From: Romboutsia lituseburensis
Lineage (GTDB): Bacteria > Bacillota > Clostridia > Peptostreptococcales > Peptostreptococcaceae
Direction: 5' to 3'
Assembly: GCF_024723825.1 (NCBI RefSeq)
Contig: NZ_JANQBQ010000001.1
Coordinates: forward strand, 806,001-870,000
Length of the DNA: 64,000 nt
The stretch's first letter is position 1, and each line of letters begins with the position of its first letter. This document shows positions 43,996 to 51,648 of this stretch, piece by piece. A program made the translations under genes and the position numbers. The notes below the pieces were generated by a model. It was not told the origin of the DNA. It worked only from the letters and a program-made list of their open reading frames with translations, and did no database searches.

Positions 43996-44296
43996 TGACT
44001 AACTTAACTGCAAAACCTAAATTCTTAGATACAATTTCTTCATCCACTAAATATGTGTATAAGGCTCTAATTGAAGAAATATATCCATTTTGACTTTTCA
44101 TCTTTAATCCTCTATCCTTATTGAACTTTGCAAACTCCTTAATATGAATAGCTTTAATGTTATCTAATTTTGTACTATCACACATATATTTACTGAATGT
44201 TTTAAGAGAGTTCCTATAACTTCTTATGGTTTCTTTACTTGCACCTCTTATGTCTAATTCAAGTAAAAATTCCTCAATAGCATCTTTTAATTGCAT
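43955..44296 (-). pseudogene. Truncated tyrosine integrase, N-terminal domain only
   Basis: 113 codons: MQLKDAIEEFLLELDIRGAS, KETIRSYRNSLKTFSKYM and NGYISSIRALYTYLVDEEIV form the SAM-like core-binding domain of phage/XerD-type integrases. The catalytic domain with RHRY residues is missing; the frame ends in KKEDRRKRK and runs into the DUF2326 fragment. It lies immediately inside the right attachment repeat, as expected for the integrase of this element. AGGAGG precedes the ATG but inside a terminator-like hairpin. Confidence 0.75.
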
Positions 44297-44300
44297 TAAA

Positions 44301-44382
44301 AAAAGCACCTCCTGTGTTAGATAGCATTTTTAAAAGTTAACATATAACTTTTAATACTATCTAATACACATTAAGTGCTTTT
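44301..44382 (-). terminator. Element-borne terminator of ABC-F that contains the integrase ribosome site
   Basis: Minus strand: AAAAGCAC ... CTATCTAA arms pairing across the region (GTGCTTTT at 44375-44382 with AAAAGCAC at 44301-44308; TGTGTTAGATAG at 44313-44324 with CTATCTAATACACA), plus an inner AAAAGTT/AACTTTT hairpin, ending in a seven-T run. The AGGAGG of the integrase lies in the 3' arm. Confidence 0.7.
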
Positions 44383-44401
44383 AAATAATTATCTTATTAA
44401 A

Positions 44402-46027
44402 TTACTTTGTATTTCCATACATTTCTTTTAATTGTTTTTGTATATCCTTATTTTCTAAGTACTCATCAAGAGTAGTTTTTCTATCCATTAATCCATTTGG
44501 AGTTATTTCTATTATTCTATTTGCAAGAGTTTGTATCATCTCGTGGTCATGAGAGTTAAATATTAATACTCCTGGGAACTTTTCTAAACCTTTATTTACA
44601 GAAGTTATTGATTCTAAGTCTAAGTGGTTAGTTGGGTCATCTAAAACTAATACGTTAGCATTTGATAACATTAACTTAGATAACATACATCTAACTTTTT
44701 CTCCCCCAGATAAAACTTGAGATTGCTTTAAAGCTTCTTCTCCAGAGAATAACATTCTACCTAGGAATCCTCTTATAAAACTTTCACTCTTTTCTTCTGA
44801 GTATTGTCTTAACCAGTCAACTAATGAATATTCTATTCCATCGAAGTATTGGTTATGATTTTTAGGAAGATATGATTGAGATGTAGTTACTCCCCATTTG
44901 AAAGTACCTTCATCTGCTGTATCTTCTCCCATTATTATGTTGAATAAAGTAGTTATAGCTATTTCATCACCCATAAATGCTACTTTATCTTCTTTATCTA
45001 ATCTGAAAGATACATTATCTAAAACTTTAACGCCATCTACAGTTTTAGTTAATCCTTCAACTTCTAAAACTTCATTACCGATTTCTCTTTCAGGAGTAAA
45101 TCCAACATATGGATATCTTCTTCTTGATGGTTGTATTTCATCTAGTTCTATCTTGTCTAATTGTTTCTTTCTAGATGTAGCTTGCTTTGCTTTAGATGCA
45201 TTTGAACTGAATCTTGCGATGAACTCTTTTAATTGAGCTATTTTTTCTTCAGCTTTTTTATTTTGATCTTTAGCTAATTGTAAAGCTAATTGACTTGATT
45301 CATACCAGAAATCGTAGTTACCTACATACATTTGTATCTTACCAAAGTCAACATCAACTATGTTTGTACATATTTGATTTAAGAAATGTCTATCATGCGA
45401 TACAACTATTACGATAGAATCTTCTAGACCCATTATAAACTCATTTAACCAGTTTATAGATTGGAAGTCTAAGTGGTTTGTAGGTTCATCCATTATTAGT
45501 ATTTCAGGCTTACCAAATAGTGCTTGAGCTAATAACACTTTTACCTTTTCTCCACCAACTAATTCTTTCATTTGTTTATAATGTAATTCTTTAGGTATTC
45601 CAAGACCCATTAATAATCTTTCTGCATTAGTTTCTGCATCCCATCCGTCAAGTTCAGCAAACTCACCTTCAAGTTCAGCAGCTTTTATACCATCTTCTTC
45701 TGAGAAATCTTCTTTCATGTATAATGCGTCTTTTTCTTTCATTATAGCATAAAGTCTTTCATGACCCATTATAACTACATCCAATACAGTATTTTCTTCA
45801 TATTTGAAGTGATCCTGTCTAAGAACTGACATTCTTTCCTTTTCTGTTATTGAAATACTTCCTGTATTTGCTTCTATATCACCAGCTAATATTTTAAGGA
45901 AAGTAGATTTTCCTGCACCATTAGCTCCTATTATCCCGTAACAATTACCTTTAGTGAATTTTAAGTTAACATCTTTGAATAACTCTTTATCACCAAATCT
46001 AAGTCCAACATTTGTAACTTGTAACAT
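44402..46027 (-). CDS. ABC-F family ATPase (ribosome-associated), 3' end supplied by the prophage
   Basis: 541 residues with two ABC domains and no membrane part. First Walker A is GANGAGKSTFLK, signature VGGEKVKVLLAQALF, Walker B LIMDEPTNHLDF. The linker SNASKAKQATSRKKQLDK is typical of ABC-F. The second signature is LSGGEKVRCMLSKLML and Walker B VLVLDDPTNHLDLE. The second Walker A region reads FMGDEIAITTLFNII, degenerate, with no GxxGxGK. ABC-F proteins act at the ribosomal exit site in translation or antibiotic protection. Length and sequence are closest to the YkpA/YbiT group. The last ~90 codons lie inside the mobile element. Confidence 0.9.
   Translation of the reverse strand: MLQVTNVGLRFGDKELFKDVNLKFTKGNCYGIIGANGAGKSTFLKILAGDIEANTGSISITEKERMSVLRQDHFKYEENTVLDVVIMGHERLYAIMKEKDALYMKEDFSEEDGIKAAELEGEFAELDGWDAETNAERLLMGLGIPKELHYKQMKELVGGEKVKVLLAQALFGKPEILIMDEPTNHLDFQSINWLNEFIMGLEDSIVIVVSHDRHFLNQICTNIVDVDFGKIQMYVGNYDFWYESSQLALQLAKDQNKKAEEKIAQLKEFIARFSSNASKAKQATSRKKQLDKIELDEIQPSRRRYPYVGFTPEREIGNEVLEVEGLTKTVDGVKVLDNVSFRLDKEDKVAFMGDEIAITTLFNIIMGEDTADEGTFKWGVTTSQSYLPKNHNQYFDGIEYSLVDWLRQYSEEKSESFIRGFLGRMLFSGEEALKQSQVLSGGEKVRCMLSKLMLSNANVLVLDDPTNHLDLESITSVNKGLEKFPGVLIFNSHDHEMIQTLANRIIEITPNGLMDRKTTLDEYLENKDIQKQLKEMYGNTK
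44580..44671. repeat. Right 92-bp direct repeat (attachment-site copy)
   Basis: Identical to 37345-37436; inside the coding region of the intact ABC-F gene, around codons for SNANVLVLDDPTNHLD. From 44672 upward the sequence is chromosomal ABC-F DNA without a counterpart at the left end. Confidence 0.85.
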
Positions 46028-46268
46028 TCGTGTATTTTCCTTTCTTCGTATCTAAATTAATTTTCTATTATACAACATTATTTATAATATAACAAATATT
46101 TATTTTAGTCAACTAAGTAAACAGTTATTTCTAAGCCTTTTGTATAACTATTTTTAAAGTTTCTTATCTATATAATAATTGTTATTTTTTTGTTAATTAT
46201 TGTTTATAATAAGTTCTATCTATTTTTTATTATGTAAAGTTTTCGTTCTATTTTTATATGTTTTTAAT

Positions 46269-47288
46269 TTATATTTTAGCAAAATTACAAGATGGATAAG
46301 TACATACTTCACAACTCATACAAAGTCCACCATGCCCATATTTTACTATATCTACTTTTGTTAATTTCTCGTCTATTAATACCCTAGGTAATATGACATC
46401 AAATACTGTTGTTTTGTTGTACATTGCACACCCAGGTATACCCATTATTGGTATATCTTTATTATATGCAAGTAAAAACATAGCACCTGGAAGTATTGGT
46501 GCTCCATATGTAACTATTTCTGCTCCACTTTCCTTTATAGCAGTTGGAGTAACATCATCTGGATCAACGCTCATTCCACCTGTACAACATATAAGTTCTG
46601 CGCCTTGATTTATAAAATCATTTATAGCATTTTTTATCATGTATTTATCATCAGAACATATTGCTTGCCCTATAACTTGGCATCCAAATTTTTCAACTTT
46701 TTCTTTTATAACTGGTCCAAATTTATCTACTATTCTTTTATGATAGATCTCATTCCCAGTTGTTACTATTGCTACTTTCTTTGGTTTAAATTTAATTACA
46801 TCTACTATTTTTTTAGCTTTTACAACTTCTTTAGCTTCTATTAATTTTTTTGCATCAATAAGTAAAGGTATGACTCTTGTGCCTGCAACTTTTAGTCCTT
46901 TCTTAACTACAAAATTATTATGTAACGTAGATAACACTATATCATCTATTAAATTTAATTTTAATAATGTGTCAACATCTACTTTTAATAACCCATATGT
47001 ATTTGCTATGAAGTCTATCTTACCTTCTTTAATTTCACTAAATTCTAAATTTTTTCCGGCTGTTAAGTCCTTTAAAACAACTGCTGCATCATTTTCATGA
47101 ACAAGGCCATCAATTTTTTCCCATACATATAAGTTGTCTTTTCCCATAGATAATAAAACTTCTATATCTTCTTCTTTTACTACATGCCCCTTTTTAAAAG
47201 CTCTACCTTTAAATTTTCCTGGTACTATTTTTGTAATGTCATGACATAATATATGTCCGATAGCATCTACTGTCTTTATTTTCTTCAT
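46269..47288 (-). CDS. MoeA-like molybdopterin-binding protein of the selenium-dependent hydroxylase set
   Basis: 339 residues. The MoCF-binding domain spans about 170-310: KVAIVTTGNEIYHKRI, ELICCTGGMSVDPDDVTPTA and GIPGCAMYNKTTVFDVILP. The N-terminal region resembles MoeA-type segments. It ends CMSCEVCTYPSCNFAKI, four Cys that could bind a metal cluster. In clostridia this gene type accompanies yqeC and mocA and serves the maturation of selenium-dependent molybdenum hydroxylases (such as xanthine dehydrogenase). Two bases after mocA; AGAGGTG before the ATG. Confidence 0.82.
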   Translation of the reverse strand: MKKIKTVDAIGHILCHDITKIVPGKFKGRAFKKGHVVKEEDIEVLLSMGKDNLYVWEKIDGLVHENDAAVVLKDLTAGKNLEFSEIKEGKIDFIANTYGLLKVDVDTLLKLNLIDDIVLSTLHNNFVVKKGLKVAGTRVIPLLIDAKKLIEAKEVVKAKKIVDVIKFKPKKVAIVTTGNEIYHKRIVDKFGPVIKEKVEKFGCQVIGQAICSDDKYMIKNAINDFINQGAELICCTGGMSVDPDDVTPTAIKESGAEIVTYGAPILPGAMFLLAYNKDIPIMGIPGCAMYNKTTVFDVILPRVLIDEKLTKVDIVKYGHGGLCMSCEVCTYPSCNFAKI

Positions 47289-47289
47289 T

Positions 47290-47865
47290 TTACACCTCTA
47301 ATTTTTTGTAGTCTTCTTTCGTGTCTATATCAAATAACATACTTTCTGGAACTTCTATATACTTTATATTAGAAGTTTTATTTATTATTTTTTTACCCTT
47401 TTCATCATTTTTTAATTTTAATAATTCTTCTTTTTTAGAAAAAGGAAATATGACAGGATTTCCAGTTTTATTTTTACATTTAGGAATTATTATATAATCT
47501 AGATTTTTATAGAAAGCAGAAATCATATTCTTTATGTATATTTCGTCTACTAAGGGCTGATCTCCAACAAAAAACATGTATCCGTCACAAGGCTTGCTAT
47601 TTAAAATTCCTAGCTTTATAGATTCACTCTGACCTATATAAGGTTTTTCATTATGCACATATTTAAATTCATAGTTTTTGCTAATCTTTTTTATTTCATT
47701 ATATTGACTTATGACAATTACCTCATAAAATAAGCAATTTTTAACTGCTTCAAATACATATTGTATTATAGGTTCATTCTTGTAATTTAATAATAACTTA
47801 TTAGCACCCATTCTAGTAGATAAACCGGATGCCATTATAATGGCTGTTATTTTATTGTTTATCAA
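47290..47865 (-). CDS. mocA: MocA/YgfJ-family molybdenum-cofactor nucleotidyltransferase
   Basis: 191 residues; probably makes the cytosine-dinucleotide form of Moco for hydroxylases. NTP-transferase motif IIMASGLSTRMGANKLLL (with the usual GGxxxRMG replaced by SGLSTRMG), MFFVGDQPLVDEIYIKNMI and CKNKTGNPVIFP are typical. Starts at TTG with AAGGAG upstream. Middle gene of the yqeC-mocA-moeA-like operon. Confidence 0.83.
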   Translation of the reverse strand: MINNKITAIIMASGLSTRMGANKLLLNYKNEPIIQYVFEAVKNCLFYEVIVISQYNEIKKISKNYEFKYVHNEKPYIGQSESIKLGILNSKPCDGYMFFVGDQPLVDEIYIKNMISAFYKNLDYIIIPKCKNKTGNPVIFPFSKKEELLKLKNDEKGKKIINKTSNIKYIEVPESMLFDIDTKEDYKKLEV

Positions 47866-47891
47866 TAGTTTCTCCTTTATATGATATTAGA

Positions 47892-48638
47892 TTAATAGTC
47901 TTTAAAAAGTTTAAATACTTCTAATTTTGTACTTCCATAATATATTTTTATATCTTTATTTTGTTTTGTTATTTTTTTTGCCAGTTGGATACTTAAATCT
48001 TCATAGTATTTATTTTCAACTTTGTTTATAAATAATATTTTATCTCCAATAGCATTTTTAAACAATCCATTTTTGTTTAAAATTATTTTATATAACATAT
48101 CTAAATTGATGTATTTATCATTTATGTTTTTACTATCTATTAAATTTTTTAATTTTTTTAATCTATGTATATTTTCATCACTTATTTCCATCTTGTATGA
48201 GGTTATATCTAAGATTCCAATAGTCTTAGTAGTTTTATTATAGACTACTGGCTCATTTTCATTCCAGCCCTTAAGCTTTTTTCTTTTAGATCCATCCCCT
48301 TCAATAAGTAGTAAATCAAATGTTTGCTCTAAGGCTTTCAATTCATTAAAGTCAAGCCCGATAATTTTATTTTCATTATTTATATATTTTCCGATTACTG
48401 TAACTCCATTTTTATTTTTATAAATATCACTATTATTTACATTTTGTAAAAAATAGATTCTATCATATAAATCTTTATTTGGCATGTAAATTTTAGTTGT
48501 TGTTGTTAATAATATAGAACATTCATATCTTAACTCTTTAGATATATAATTTATAAAAGATGTTTTACCTCCTGCACCTATTACAGTTATAATATCTTTC
48601 TTTTTTATATTGAAAATTTTTGCTACATCATTATTCAT
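47892..48638 (-). CDS. yqeC: Selenium-dependent hydroxylase accessory protein YqeC
   Basis: 248 residues. P-loop IITVIGAGGKTSFINYISK, then ILLTTTTKIYMPN and LLIEGDGSKRKKLKGW, the hallmarks of YqeC, which co-occurs with selenium-dependent molybdenum hydroxylases. ATG at 48638 follows GAGTG. First gene of the operon. No hydroxylase structural gene lies in the window. Confidence 0.85.
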   Translation of the reverse strand: MNNDVAKIFNIKKKDIITVIGAGGKTSFINYISKELRYECSILLTTTTKIYMPNKDLYDRIYFLQNVNNSDIYKNKNGVTVIGKYINNENKIIGLDFNELKALEQTFDLLLIEGDGSKRKKLKGWNENEPVVYNKTTKTIGILDITSYKMEISDENIHRLKKLKNLIDSKNINDKYINLDMLYKIILNKNGLFKNAIGDKILFINKVENKYYEDLSIQLAKKITKQNKDIKIYYGSTKLEVFKLFKDY

Positions 48639-48764
48639 ATTTTTCACTCTTTTTTATTATAATTTATTGACTATGTTCATTCTAATTTTTAGTTTTATAT
48701 TTTTATTTTAACTCAATGATACTAAAGTAAAGTTAAATACTCAATCTATTATAAAAAGGTAATA

Positions 48765-48806
48765 AAAAAACCCTAAAAAAATTATATCATTTTTCTAGGG
48801 TTTTTT
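48765..48806 (-). terminator. Terminator of the queT/FtsZ-like operon
   Basis: AAAAAACCCTAxAAAAA / TTTTTCTAGGGTTTTTT hairpin directly after the FtsZ-like gene. Confidence 0.8.
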
Positions 48807-48809
48807 ATA

Positions 48810-49553
48810 TTAGTTACAAACTAATCCTATTTTTATTTTTTCTTGAGACTTTTCTCTTATATATAATGAGAATATCGTTTCATAAGATTCTTTATTACTA
48901 TCTTGTATTTTCATTAACAAGTCGTTTAGTATTATTAACATTTTTTCTTCTTCGCAATAGTTAGAGTCCATTTCTACAAGTATTACTTGTTTCTTACCAA
49001 CAAACTCTTCACCTGATTCTATAGTATTTTCTAATAGAACATTAACTATTCCATCATTATTTACACTCTTATCAAATTCTCCACAAGAATATTTTATACC
49101 TTTTTCCGAACATAAAGTTTCTTTGAGATCACTTAAATCTATATTTATCATACAAGAGTCTGATATAGAATCTAATAACATGTTCATAACATTTAATAAT
49201 GTATCTGTATTTTCATCATTTATTTTAAACTCTCTATTTAAATTCACATCATCTTTATTTTCTTTTTTAGCAGAGTCTAGTCCAACACTTAGCACTCTTC
49301 TTTCATCTGCCATATAACCTATAGCATTAACTATTTGTAATGACTTTTTATCTTCACTATTATGTGTCAAAAATAATACATCTACTCCATCTAATAGTTC
49401 TCTAACATAGTCCTTATCAACATCTTGATTAACAGTTATCTTTTCTAAATCCATATTATGTACTATTTTATCTGATATAGAATCTAATGTTTTTATACCA
49501 TCTTCACCTATACCTATCATTTTAGCACTTTCTATTTTTTCGATTTCGTTCAT
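48810..49553 (-). CDS. Divergent FtsZ-like protein lacking the GTP-binding signature
   Basis: 247 residues. It aligns by eye with FtsZ: AKMIGIGEDGIKTLDSI (FtsZ VIGVGGGGxNAVNRM), DGVDVLFLTHNSEDKKSLQI (FtsZ ADMVFITAGMGGGTGTGA), ERRVLSVGL (LTVGVVT), and SCMINIDLSDLKETLCSEKG (LINLDFADVKTVMSNxG). The tubulin signature GGGTGTG is replaced by HNSEDKK, so GTP binding of the normal kind is unlikely. It is shorter than FtsZ (about 350-390). AAGGAG precedes the ATG, 28 bases after queT, without an intervening terminator. The role is unknown. Confidence 0.6.
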   Translation of the reverse strand: MNEIEKIESAKMIGIGEDGIKTLDSISDKIVHNMDLEKITVNQDVDKDYVRELLDGVDVLFLTHNSEDKKSLQIVNAIGYMADERRVLSVGLDSAKKENKDDVNLNREFKINDENTDTLLNVMNMLLDSISDSCMINIDLSDLKETLCSEKGIKYSCGEFDKSVNNDGIVNVLLENTIESGEEFVGKKQVILVEMDSNYCEEEKMLIILNDLLMKIQDSNKESYETIFSLYIREKSQEKIKIGLVCN

Positions 49554-49581
49554 TTTTACTCCTTACTAATTACATAAAATA

Positions 49582-50085
49582 TTAAGATATATTTTTTAGC
49601 AATTTTAAATATTTATTATTAAATACTTTGAATAAAGGAACGCCTATTATAGTTATTACTACGAATTGACCAAATCCTACTTGTAATATAGAAAGAATTA
49701 ATGGTAATCCAAAGAATCCATATAGTACAACTCCTCCTATTATTATAGCATTTACTATTGTTGGCCACAATGACGCTATTAATATATATCCAGGCTTATC
49801 TTTCATTTTCTTTCCTGTAAAGTATACTAAATATGCACTTATAAGTGTCGCAAGTGTTCCAAATACCATATCTGGAACTCCTAGGCCTCCAAATAAGTTA
49901 GCAAGAAAACAACCTATTGTTAAAGCAATTATATATTCACCACCTATTAAAGGAAGTAGGTTCATTACTTCTGCAATTCTAAATTGTATCGGTCCATAAC
50001 TTATCGCACCTAATGCTATTGTTAGTGATGCATACAAAGCTGCAACAACAGCTAATCTTACCATTTTTTTAGTTTTTTCTCTCAT
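49582..50085 (-). CDS. queT: QueT-family queuosine precursor ECF transporter S component
   Basis: 167 residues, about five membrane helices. The family motif ISYGPIQFRIAEVMNLLPL near the N-terminus and FLANLFGGLGVPDMVFG are characteristic of QueT. It imports preQ1, preQ0 or queuine using a shared ECF module. A preQ1-I riboswitch with a terminator precedes it. AGGAG before the ATG. Confidence 0.92.
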   Translation of the reverse strand: MREKTKKMVRLAVVAALYASLTIALGAISYGPIQFRIAEVMNLLPLIGGEYIIALTIGCFLANLFGGLGVPDMVFGTLATLISAYLVYFTGKKMKDKPGYILIASLWPTIVNAIIIGGVVLYGFFGLPLILSILQVGFGQFVVITIIGVPLFKVFNNKYLKLLKNIS

Positions 50086-50223
50086 ATTTTTCTCCTAATA
50101 TTGATTATTTTGTAGCCTTTCTAACTAGGAAAATTTATTTATTATCTTTTAAAGTTATATATTTAATTATGTCCTTATAGTAAGATACAATTCACTTTAA
50201 AAGCTATACATTTAAACAAAATA

Positions 50224-50248
50224 AAACCGTAGTTTTCATCTACGGTTT
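50224..50248 (-). terminator. Riboswitch-controlled terminator before queT
   Basis: AAACCGTAG / CTACGGTTT with a short loop, then TTTTATTTT on the minus strand. Its 5' arm CCGTAG can pair instead with CTACGG of the aptamer tail, giving an antiterminator when preQ1 is absent. Confidence 0.85.
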
Positions 50249-50288
50249 TTTGCACAAAAAAATTATACATTATTTAAATGCTTTTTTA

Positions 50289-50327
50289 CCGTAGTTTTAT
50301 TTACAGACAGGAGGCTTCCGAACTGTC
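50289..50327 (-). promoter_or_regulatory. PreQ1-I riboswitch aptamer controlling queT
   Basis: Minus strand GACAG, loop TTCGGAAGCCTC, CTGTC, then TGTAAATAAAACTACGG: P1 stem, 12-base loop with the ligand-pairing C, and A-rich tail, as in the other aptamer at 8553-8588. Confidence 0.88.
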
Positions 50328-50396
50328 TTATTAAGTTTACCTAAGTATTATATACCATAATATATTTAAATTCAAACTTTTTTATCTCAATGGTGT

Positions 50397-50981
50397 CTAT
50401 TTTAAAATCTTGCTTGCTTCAATCATTCTTTGTAGTGCTGTTATAAGTATAATAAATGCAAATATATTAATAACTATTCCTAAGTAAGTGCTACTTAACA
50501 TCATTATTGAAAACATTATGAATCCTTCACTTCTCTCAGCAACTCCTGCTTGATAATAAAATGACTTTATTCCATTTTTCTCACTTACTGCTCCTACGGT
50601 CAAAAATATTACCATAGATAATAAAATACAACTCAAAAGAATTATTAAGTTAAACCTTACATCTACAAATTTTATTCCTGTTACAATTATTATTCCTATT
50701 TCAACTATTCTATCACTGGTTATATCAAGTACTGTACCAAAGCTAGATGATGAGTTAGTTTTTCTTGCTATTGCTCCATCAACAGCATCTAAATATCCTG
50801 ATAACCAAAGAATTAAAACTGCGATTATATTTTGGTCAAAATATAATAATATTGATGAAAATATTCCAAGTAACAAAGCTAATATAGTTACACTATCCGC
50901 ACTTAATTTTAGCTTAATAAAAAAATCCGCTCCTTTTTCTATAAATGGATTAACATATTTCCTTGCATGTGTATCTAACAT
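50397..50981 (-). CDS. CDP-alcohol phosphatidyltransferase family protein
   Basis: 194-residue membrane enzyme. The catalytic motif DAVDGAIAR, eight residues, then GTVLDITSD is complete (D-x2-DG-x2-AR-x8-G-x3-D-x3-D). It joins a CDP-activated lipid to an alcohol; glycerol-phosphate and inositol-type acceptors are known in the family, and this one cannot be told. It is the third gene of an operon with a CCG-domain Fe-S protein and a TVP38 protein. AAAGGG precedes the ATG. Confidence 0.85.
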   Translation of the reverse strand: MLDTHARKYVNPFIEKGADFFIKLKLSADSVTILALLLGIFSSILLYFDQNIIAVLILWLSGYLDAVDGAIARKTNSSSSFGTVLDITSDRIVEIGIIIVTGIKFVDVRFNLIILLSCILLSMVIFLTVGAVSEKNGIKSFYYQAGVAERSEGFIMFSIMMLSSTYLGIVINIFAFIILITALQRMIEASKILK

Positions 50982-50994
50982 AATATACCCTTTC

Positions 50995-51648
50995 TTAATC
51001 GATTTCTTTTAATTTATTATTTAAAAACTTCTTTTTAAGTAATATTGATATTGCAAAAAGTAATATAAGCATAGCTATTGATATATAAAAACTTGTACTA
51101 CTTATATCCAAAGCACTTGATCCTATATTAGTAAATACTGCAATTCCAGGTATTGTTCCAAGTAATGTAGCTAATAAAAATTGTTTATAGTCAACACTAG
51201 TAAGTCCCGCTCCATAGCTTATTATATCAAATGGAAAAAGCGGAATTAATCTTAATAAAAATATTATATAAAATCCATTTGCGTTTATTAATTTTTCTAT
51301 CTTTGACAACTTATCATTAGAAATTTTCTTTAGCAAATCATACCCTATATATCTTGCTAGAAAAAATGCAATACTGCCTCCTAACAAAGCACCGATTGTA
51401 GTATATATATATCCTTTATAAAATCCAAAAATAAGACCCGATGATATGGCTAATATAGAATCTGGGAAAAATGTTAAAGGAACGATAGCAAACATTACAA
51501 TGTATACTATTGGCGCAAATATTTTAAAAGAGTTTATATAATCTCTAATTGTATATATATCAATATTGTTTTTTATAATTTTAGATGATATAAATATAAA
51601 AAATATAACTGTAATTAGTAATAGTATTTTCTTTAAATTTTTATTCAT
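50995..51648 (-). CDS. TVP38/TMEM64 (DedA-related) membrane protein
   Basis: 217 residues, about six membrane helices. Family motifs FFPDSILAISSGLIFGFYKG, ALLGGSIAFFLARYIGYDLL, RLIPLFPFDIISYGAGLTSV and TLLGTIPGIAVFTNIGS are present. Proteins of this superfamily act in lipid-carrier recycling or ion handling. The start overlaps the Fe-S protein gene by eight bases, with AGGAG inside it. A paralogue is at 54260. Confidence 0.88.
   Translation of the reverse strand: MNKNLKKILLLITVIFFIFISSKIIKNNIDIYTIRDYINSFKIFAPIVYIVMFAIVPLTFFPDSILAISSGLIFGFYKGYIYTTIGALLGGSIAFFLARYIGYDLLKKISNDKLSKIEKLINANGFYIIFLLRLIPLFPFDIISYGAGLTSVDYKQFLLATLLGTIPGIAVFTNIGSSALDISSTSFYISIAMLILLFAISILLKKKFLNNKLKEID

Larger units (their letters stand above)
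37437..44671. mobile_element. Decayed prophage or phage-derived island inserted in an ABC-F gene
   Basis: The repeat-to-repeat distance is 7,235 bp. All genes are minus-strand. From the integrase end inward: truncated integrase, DUF2326-like fragment, HTH protein, Rha/KilAC antirepressor, unknown 418-residue protein, non-coding stretch with a G/C-rich patch, tail-fibre-like protein, unknown 240-residue protein, acetyltransferase and GIY-YIG homing nuclease. No terminase, capsid, portal or lysis genes are present, so it is defective or a satellite. It carries its own version of the last ~90 ABC-F codons, which restores the host gene at the right end. Confidence 0.8.

Noticed and set aside
44898-45236. 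112-codon plus-strand frame inside the ABC-F gene
   Set aside because: Shadow frame opposite a clear ATPase gene, no ribosome site.
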